NCBI GenBank assembly: GCA_964431035.1
Contig: CAYSIF010000057.1
Location: 1-9,999, forward strand
From: Methanobrevibacter_A sp964431035
Lineage (GTDB): Archaea; Methanobacteriota; Methanobacteria; Methanobacteriales; Methanobacteriaceae
DNA length: 9,999 nucleotides
Reading direction: 5' to 3'
How positions within the stretch are numbered: the first letter of the stretch is position 1; each line of letters begins with the position of its first letter. The position numbers and the translations under genes were made by a program. This document shows positions 6,969 to 9,999 of the stretch, piece after piece. The notes under the pieces were generated by a model. The model saw only the letters and a list, made by a program, of their open reading frames with translations, did no database searches and had not been told where the DNA came from.

Positions 6969-7003
6969 TTTAAATATAAATTTTTAAAAGTATATTAATA
7001 TAC
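6969..7003 (+). promoter_or_regulatory. Candidate promoter and operator palindrome of the toxin-antitoxin operon
   Basis: A TATA-like TTTAAATATAAA (6969-6980) is followed 9 bp later by a perfect 14-bp palindrome, GTATATTAATATAC (6990-7003). The palindrome would overlap the initiation region about 36-49 bp before the antitoxin ATG. Ribbon-helix-helix antitoxins usually bind such sites and repress their own operon, so the position fits autoregulation. Binding is inferred. Confidence 0.5.
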
Positions 7004-7038
7004 AAAAATACATAATAAATATTATAGGAGAGTTTTAT

Positions 7039-7320
7039 ATGGCAACAACAATCAGAATTAATGAAGATGTAAAACATCAATTAAAAATTAAAAGTGCAGA
7101 ATTAGGAGTTAAACAAATAGATCTACTAAATAGATATGTAATTGAAGGAATAAAAAGAGACTCAATGCCTAAAAAACCAACTCCAACAATTGAAGATTTA
7201 GAAAAACTATTAAAACATGATAATCCAAAAGGCAATGGATTAAATAAATTATGTGGAATAATAGATAATAATGAAATTATTGATGAAGTAGAAGAAAAAA
7301 GAAATGCATGGAGAGATTAA
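7039..7320 (+). CDS. VapB-like ribbon-helix-helix antitoxin
   Basis: The 93-residue product begins with a ribbon-helix-helix signature: strand TTIRINE (3-9), helix DVKHQLKIKSAEL, a turn GVKQ, then helix IDLLNRYVIEGIKR (to about 40). This is the DNA-binding dimer domain of type II antitoxins. After a proline-rich linker (PKKPTPT) the acidic tail (DLEKLLKHDN and NNEIIDEVEEKRNAWRD) is the part expected to wrap and inhibit the toxin. A good ribosome site, AGGAGAG (7026-7032), precedes the ATG. It lies 4 bp before the PIN-domain gene, the usual antitoxin-first order. Assignment to the VapB class rests on the fold and partner; several RHH antitoxin families look similar at this level. Confidence 0.85.
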   Translation: MATTIRINEDVKHQLKIKSAELGVKQIDLLNRYVIEGIKRDSMPKKPTPTIEDLEKLLKHDNPKGNGLNKLCGIIDNNEIIDEVEEKRNAWRD

Positions 7321-7324
7321 TTTA

Positions 7325-7717
7325 ATGTTATTCATTGATACTTGTTATATCATTGCATTAATGAATAATAAAGCAAGAAACCACAAACAAGCAGAAAAAA
7401 TAAGCAAATTAATTAATAATGAGTATACTATAATTAATTCCACAGTTTTAATTGAAATGTTGAATAATTTACATAAAAAAAGATATGAATCATTAAGAGA
7501 TGATATACTGGACATGTTATACGATATGGACGATATACACTATTTAACATCAAAAGATTATGACAAAGCACTCCAAATATGTAAAAATTATAATTTCAGT
7601 CTTAATTATAGTAATTGCACAATATTAAACACAATGATAGAATATAATGTTAACACAATCGTATCTTTTGATGATGATTTTGATAAAATAAAAAATATTA
7701 ATAGATTTTACCTATAA
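7325..7717 (+). CDS. VapC-like PIN-domain toxin (putative ribonuclease) with Asp-to-Asn change in the active site
   Basis: The 130-residue product is a full-length single PIN domain. Active-site positions are D5 (MLFIDTCYI), E44 (STVLIEMLNN), residue 97 (LNYSNCTIL) and D116 (VSFDDDF). PIN toxins are Mg-dependent RNases that use three or four acidic residues. Here the third, normally Asp in S-x-A-D, is Asn97 (codon AAT at 7613-7615), which may weaken metal binding; the nearby D117, D118 and D120 could compensate. An in-frame ATG at 7304, inside the antitoxin gene, would add seven residues, but GGAGAG (7310-7315) sits 9 bases before the ATG at 7325 and the PIN fold starts exactly there. Translation is probably coupled to the antitoxin stop at 7318-7320. 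Confidence 0.85.
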   Translation: MLFIDTCYIIALMNNKARNHKQAEKISKLINNEYTIINSTVLIEMLNNLHKKRYESLRDDILDMLYDMDDIHYLTSKDYDKALQICKNYNFSLNYSNCTILNTMIEYNVNTIVSFDDDFDKIKNINRFYL

Positions 7718-8007
7718 AATCTTTTTTTACCATATTTTTTGCTCTCATAATTTGCATATTTATATAAATAAATTAAAATTTTACCAAACTCCCCTTCTTT
7801 TATTTACTTCTAAGTTTTAGTTTATTTTAATAATTACACTATAATATACTTATATTATCATTTTATAAAGATTTTTAGGCTTTAAATCATATTAATTCTA
7901 TAGGAATATTTATCACGATTTTTCATTTTTTAAAATTAAATAGTATCATTTTATAAACTTTAAAGTTAAATTTAAAATAAAGGAATTATTTCTTATATCA
8001 AAACTAA
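7718..8007. other. AT-rich intergenic region between the PIN toxin and the DUF3100 gene
   Basis: T runs at 7722-7728 and 7735-7740 just after the toxin stop are probable termination signals. Further on are a 14-bp direct repeat TATCATTTTATAAA at 7856-7869 and 7944-7957, and a 12-bp palindrome AACTTTAAAGTT at 7956-7967 that abuts the second copy. TTTATAAA within the repeat could be a TATA box for the downstream gene. I see no coding sequence and no RNA gene. Confidence 0.45.
7856..7957 (+). repeat. Direct repeat TATCATTTTATAAA, two copies 88 bp apart
   Basis: Exact copies lie at 7856-7869 and 7944-7957, both upstream of the DUF3100 gene. Each contains TTTATAAA. The second runs into the palindrome AACTTTAAAGTT. 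They may be tandem promoters or regulator sites; chance is possible in such AT-rich DNA. Confidence 0.3.
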
Positions 8008-8187
8008 AATTTAGCTAAGCCTTTTTTAGGAAAAAATAATTGTTTTTTTATAATTTTCAGGCGGGATATTATCACTGATCAGTCCTCACACCTTTACAGG
8101 GAAAAAACAGATAGAGCAATTAAAAAAAGACCTCCATGGGTTGAATATAAGCTACACATCGTTGTTTTTATTTTAGTAATTATTTCA
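8008..8187 (+). other. In-frame coding extension of the DUF3100 gene without a usual start codon
   Basis: The frame of the DUF3100 gene stays open back to a TAA at 8005-8007. From about 8059 the translation is protein-like (RRDIITDQSSHLYREKTDRA, then IKKRPPWVEYKLHIVVFILV). It supplies the Trp and K-L-H residues that precede the first membrane helix in DUF3100 proteins as I remember them. No ATG, GTG or TTG occurs in frame between 8008 and 8187. A weak SD-like AGGCGGG (8059-8065) lies directly before GAT ATT ATC (8065-8073), so an ATT or ATC start is conceivable. Alternatives are a lost start codon (5' damage), a frameshift near 8060, or a base error. Confidence 0.55.
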
Positions 8188-9438
8188 ATGTTTATCGGTG
8201 TTATTGAAATTAAAATAACTGACACTATCGAAGTTTTTTTATTACCTTTATTATATGCCTTGGTTATGGGTTTAATTCTTTATTTAGCAAAACCTGTTAA
8301 ATTTGTAGGTCGTAAGCAATCTAAAGTAGCTGAAGGAGCTATGGTTTTATTCATAGGGGTTTTAATTGCTAAATTAGCTATTTCTAGCGGTCAATCTATT
8401 ACTAGTATTTTTAATGTAGGTCCTGCTTTAATTTTACAACAATTCGGTGATTTAGGAACTCTTATAGCATTACCAGTTGCACTACTTTTAGGTTTTAGAC
8501 GAGAAGTTGTGGGTATGACTAGTTCCATTTGTCGTGAACCTAACCTAGGAGTTATTATAGATAAATATGGTTTCAAATCTCCTGAAACACGTGGAGTCTT
8601 AGCAGTTTTTGTCATAGGATCAATTATTGGAACCGCATTTATTAGTCTTCTATCAAGTATCTCTGCTTCAATTTTACCTATACACCCATATGCTTTTGCT
8701 ATGGCATCAGGTGTAGGAAGTGCAAGTATGAATGCAGCATCATTAGCTTCAATATCACACATGTTCCCAGCAATGGCAACAGATTTAGAAGCTTTCGCAG
8801 GATGCAGTAATCTCTTATCATTCTGTTTCGGTATTTATATGTGTATTTTTATTTCACTACCTCTTGCAGAAAAATTATACAGTTGGTTATCCCCTCACAT
8901 AGGAAAAGATGATAAAAACACTATCGATGATGAATACGAAATTGAAGGCCTAAAACAAGATAAATACATTTCTAAAGATGAACTAAGCTCAGGTAAACTT
9001 AAAAGATGGATAGTTCTACTTATAATATTCTCATTTATAGTTGCAGTGGGAAACTTCATAGGATATAAAACATCAATCATAGATTCTTTTATTGGAATGA
9101 TGATAATCTCAATTATTACAATTGTAGGAATGTCCCTTGAAAGAATAGTTCCATGGAATATTCAATCAATAATATTCATAAGTCTAATTGGTATATTTGT
9201 AGCTATACCTGGTGTTCCAACATCTGATTTTGTATTATATTATGTTTCAAAAATTAATTTAACCACTATCTGCACAGCGTTTTTAGCTTATGTAGGTATT
9301 GCAATAGGTAATGATTGGCCAGAATTTAAAAAAATTGGATGGAAAGGAATCATTATCACATTAATAGTAATTTCAGGAACATATCTCGGCTCTGCAACAA
9401 TTGCACATCTAACTTTACTAGCCACAGGAATGATTTAA
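8188..9438 (+). CDS. DUF3100 family polytopic membrane protein (true start probably upstream)
   Basis: From the first ATG the product has 416 residues and about ten membrane helices. Clear ones include VFLLPLLYALVMGLILYLA, AMVLFIGVLIAKLAI, GVLAVFVIGSIIGTAFISLL, WIVLLIIFSFIVAVGNFIGY and GIIITLIVISGTYLGSATIA. Conserved-looking motifs are GMTSSICREPNLGVIIDKYG (about 112-131), PIHPYAFAMASGVGSASMNA and FAGCSNLLSF, which I recognise as DUF3100, a transporter-like family of unknown substrate. A charged loop (KDDKNTIDDEYEIEGLKQDK, about 240-259) divides the protein. The ATG at 8188 would cut the first membrane helix in half and has no ribosome site, while coding continues upstream in frame, so the native protein is probably about 40 residues longer. 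Base usage shifts from T-rich in the 5' third to A-rich in the 3' half. No partner gene is in view. Confidence 0.8.
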   Translation: MFIGVIEIKITDTIEVFLLPLLYALVMGLILYLAKPVKFVGRKQSKVAEGAMVLFIGVLIAKLAISSGQSITSIFNVGPALILQQFGDLGTLIALPVALLLGFRREVVGMTSSICREPNLGVIIDKYGFKSPETRGVLAVFVIGSIIGTAFISLLSSISASILPIHPYAFAMASGVGSASMNAASLASISHMFPAMATDLEAFAGCSNLLSFCFGIYMCIFISLPLAEKLYSWLSPHIGKDDKNTIDDEYEIEGLKQDKYISKDELSSGKLKRWIVLLIIFSFIVAVGNFIGYKTSIIDSFIGMMIISIITIVGMSLERIVPWNIQSIIFISLIGIFVAIPGVPTSDFVLYYVSKINLTTICTAFLAYVGIAIGNDWPEFKKIGWKGIIITLIVISGTYLGSATIAHLTLLATGMI

Positions 9439-9544
9439 ACTAACTTTTTTTATTATTAGATGTTTTATTTAAAATTTAATAAAATTTAAAATTTTACATG
9501 TGTTAAATGTTATCCGCATACAAAAATATAAAAGAATTTGTACT

Positions 9545-9634
9545 ATGACTCTAAATAAAAAAATAATTTTTGAGGGGGACTTTGAAATAATTGATGATGT
9601 GTTGGATTGGAATAAGGAGATTATTTTAATATGA
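9545..9634 (+). CDS. Possible 29-residue small ORF or gene remnant
   Basis: ATG at 9545 to TGA at 9632-9634 encodes an acidic peptide, MTLNKKIIFEGDFEIIDDVL followed by DWNKEIILI. The frame is open further back to 9473, with a GTG at 9500 that would give 44 residues. No good ribosome site precedes the ATG. The peptide looks more like ordered protein than random AT-rich translation (EGDFEIIDDVLDWNKE), but I do not recognise it. It overlaps the next tiny ORF by ATGA. Confidence 0.25.
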   Translation: MTLNKKIIFEGDFEIIDDVLDWNKEIILI

Positions 9635-9663
9635 TAAAATTATTTAACAAAAGTATTATATAA
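9631..9663 (+). CDS. Possible 10-residue ORF with a good ribosome site
   Basis: ATG ATA AAA TTA TTT AAC AAA AGT ATT ATA TAA encodes MIKLFNKSII. AAGGAG (9614-9619) lies 11 bases before the ATG, and the start overlaps the previous stop as ATGA, the usual arrangement of coupled genes. It could be the surviving 5' end of a degraded gene, a leader peptide, or chance. Confidence 0.2.
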   Translation: MIKLFNKSII

Positions 9664-9727
9664 TTAAACTAACTAATGTTTTAATTGAAAAGTAAATATT
9701 TTAATATTTGCTTTAAATACAAGGTAG

Positions 9728-9741
9728 AACCTTTAAAGGTT
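9728..9741 (+). repeat. 14-bp palindrome AACCTTTAAAGGTT followed by T residues
   Basis: The site equals its own reverse complement and is followed by TTT. As a transcript it could act as a weak terminator for the small ORFs; as DNA it could be an operator. It resembles the 12-bp AACTTTAAAGTT at 7956-7967. Confidence 0.4.
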
Positions 9742-9757
9742 TTTATATTACAAAGTT

Positions 9758-9793
9758 TTAAGGATTAAACCGTGTTTTATTCTTAATCCTTAA
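9758..9793 (+). repeat. 11-bp inverted repeat (stem-loop) in intergenic DNA
   Basis: TTAAGGATTAA (9758-9768) pairs exactly with TTAATCCTTAA (9783-9793) around a 14-base loop, accgtgttttattc. GTTTT and AAAAC flank the arms and would pair after a short bulge. No T tract follows on the plus strand. It is the longest strong inverted repeat in the right-hand spacer and could be a structured RNA or a protein-binding site. Confidence 0.45.
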
Positions 9794-9999
9794 TAAAACT
9801 TCTATATCTATTTTTAAAAAATTTAAATAATATATAAATAATTATATCACAAAAAGTAATAATGATTTTAATCCTATTTTTAAATTATATTTTTTAAAAA
9901 AATTTAAAATTTATATTCTTAAAATAGTCAATAAAAAAGAAAAGAAAAAGAGGAAGGGTCATGATTTTGATATAATTTTTTTTTGACCAATCTAAATAT

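Larger units (their letters stand above)
9439..9999. other. AT-rich 3' region with small ORFs and inverted repeats
   Basis: T runs just after the DUF3100 stop (9445-9451) may terminate that gene. Beyond them lie a tiny overlapping ORF pair (9545-9663), a 14-bp palindrome (9728-9741) and an 11-bp inverted repeat (9758-9793). Near the right edge the minus strand has a pyrimidine-rich tract (9955-9930, CTTCCTCTTTTTC and onward) that could be the terminator of a minus-strand gene lying to the right. Two minus-strand frames are open at the edge, but too short to judge. No recognisable gene is present. Confidence 0.4.

Noticed and set aside
7304..7324. Upstream ATG for the PIN toxin inside the antitoxin gene
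   Set aside because: The ribosome site GGAGAG follows that ATG and fits the ATG at 7325, where the PIN domain begins.
8391..8762. A 123-codon minus-strand ORF within the DUF3100 gene
   Set aside because: It lies antisense to conserved DUF3100 motifs and shows no domain.
9956..9993. GGTCA/TGACC near the right edge as a terminator hairpin for a plus-strand gene
   Set aside because: The 5-bp stem has a long loop, and no plus-strand gene ends before it; the nearby minus-strand pyrimidine tract is the more likely terminator.
1..9999. tRNA, rRNA, transposase, integrase or CRISPR features
   Set aside because: I looked for cloverleaf-like GC-rich stretches, regular spaced repeats and recombinase motifs and saw none.

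Overview
The window looks like the chromosome of a very AT-rich methanogenic archaeon of the Methanobacteriales; Methanosphaera is my best guess. The reasons are the archaeal HerA-NurA pair, archaeal-type Shine-Dalgarno sites (GGTGA, GGAGGT), a DUF87/HerA ATPase with archaeal motifs, and a peculiar codon usage rich in ATA, ACA, CTA, AAA and AAC. The genus is an inference from composition and gene content, not from a database match.

Layout from left to right. Positions 2-988 hold the tail of an unidentified gene followed 21 bp later by a TIM-barrel protein of the AP endonuclease IV / sugar phosphate isomerase superfamily, probably one transcript. Positions 1061-2068 encode an unrecognised, low-complexity, probably coiled-coil protein with an extreme adenine excess. 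It converges with a minus-strand operon, herA (3457-5391) then nurA (2131-3450). This is the archaeal DNA-end-resection helicase/nuclease pair, here without mre11 or rad50 beside it. The herA leader can form a hairpin that would mask its own ribosome binding site, and NurA carries an inserted four-cysteine zinc-ribbon-like module.

A 465 bp AT-rich spacer containing a 19-bp palindrome separates herA from a divergent family 2 glycosyltransferase (5857-6828). Next comes a small type II toxin-antitoxin locus: a ribbon-helix-helix antitoxin (7039-7320) and a PIN-domain toxin (7325-7717). A 14-bp palindrome sits upstream as a likely operator, and one of the four conserved acidic residues of the toxin is Asn.

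The last gene is a polytopic membrane protein of the DUF3100 type (8188-9438). Its conserved first membrane segment begins upstream of the first ATG, in a stretch with no usual start codon. The remaining 560 bp hold a tiny overlapping ORF pair and two inverted repeats, but no recognisable gene.

The window appears to be accessory or loosely organised chromosome rather than one integrated element. I see no integrase, transposase, tRNA, rRNA or CRISPR array. The most noteworthy points are the SD-masking hairpin of herA-nurA, the missing start of the DUF3100 gene, the Asp-to-Asn change in the PIN toxin, and abrupt changes of codon style inside single genes (nurA and the DUF3100 gene).
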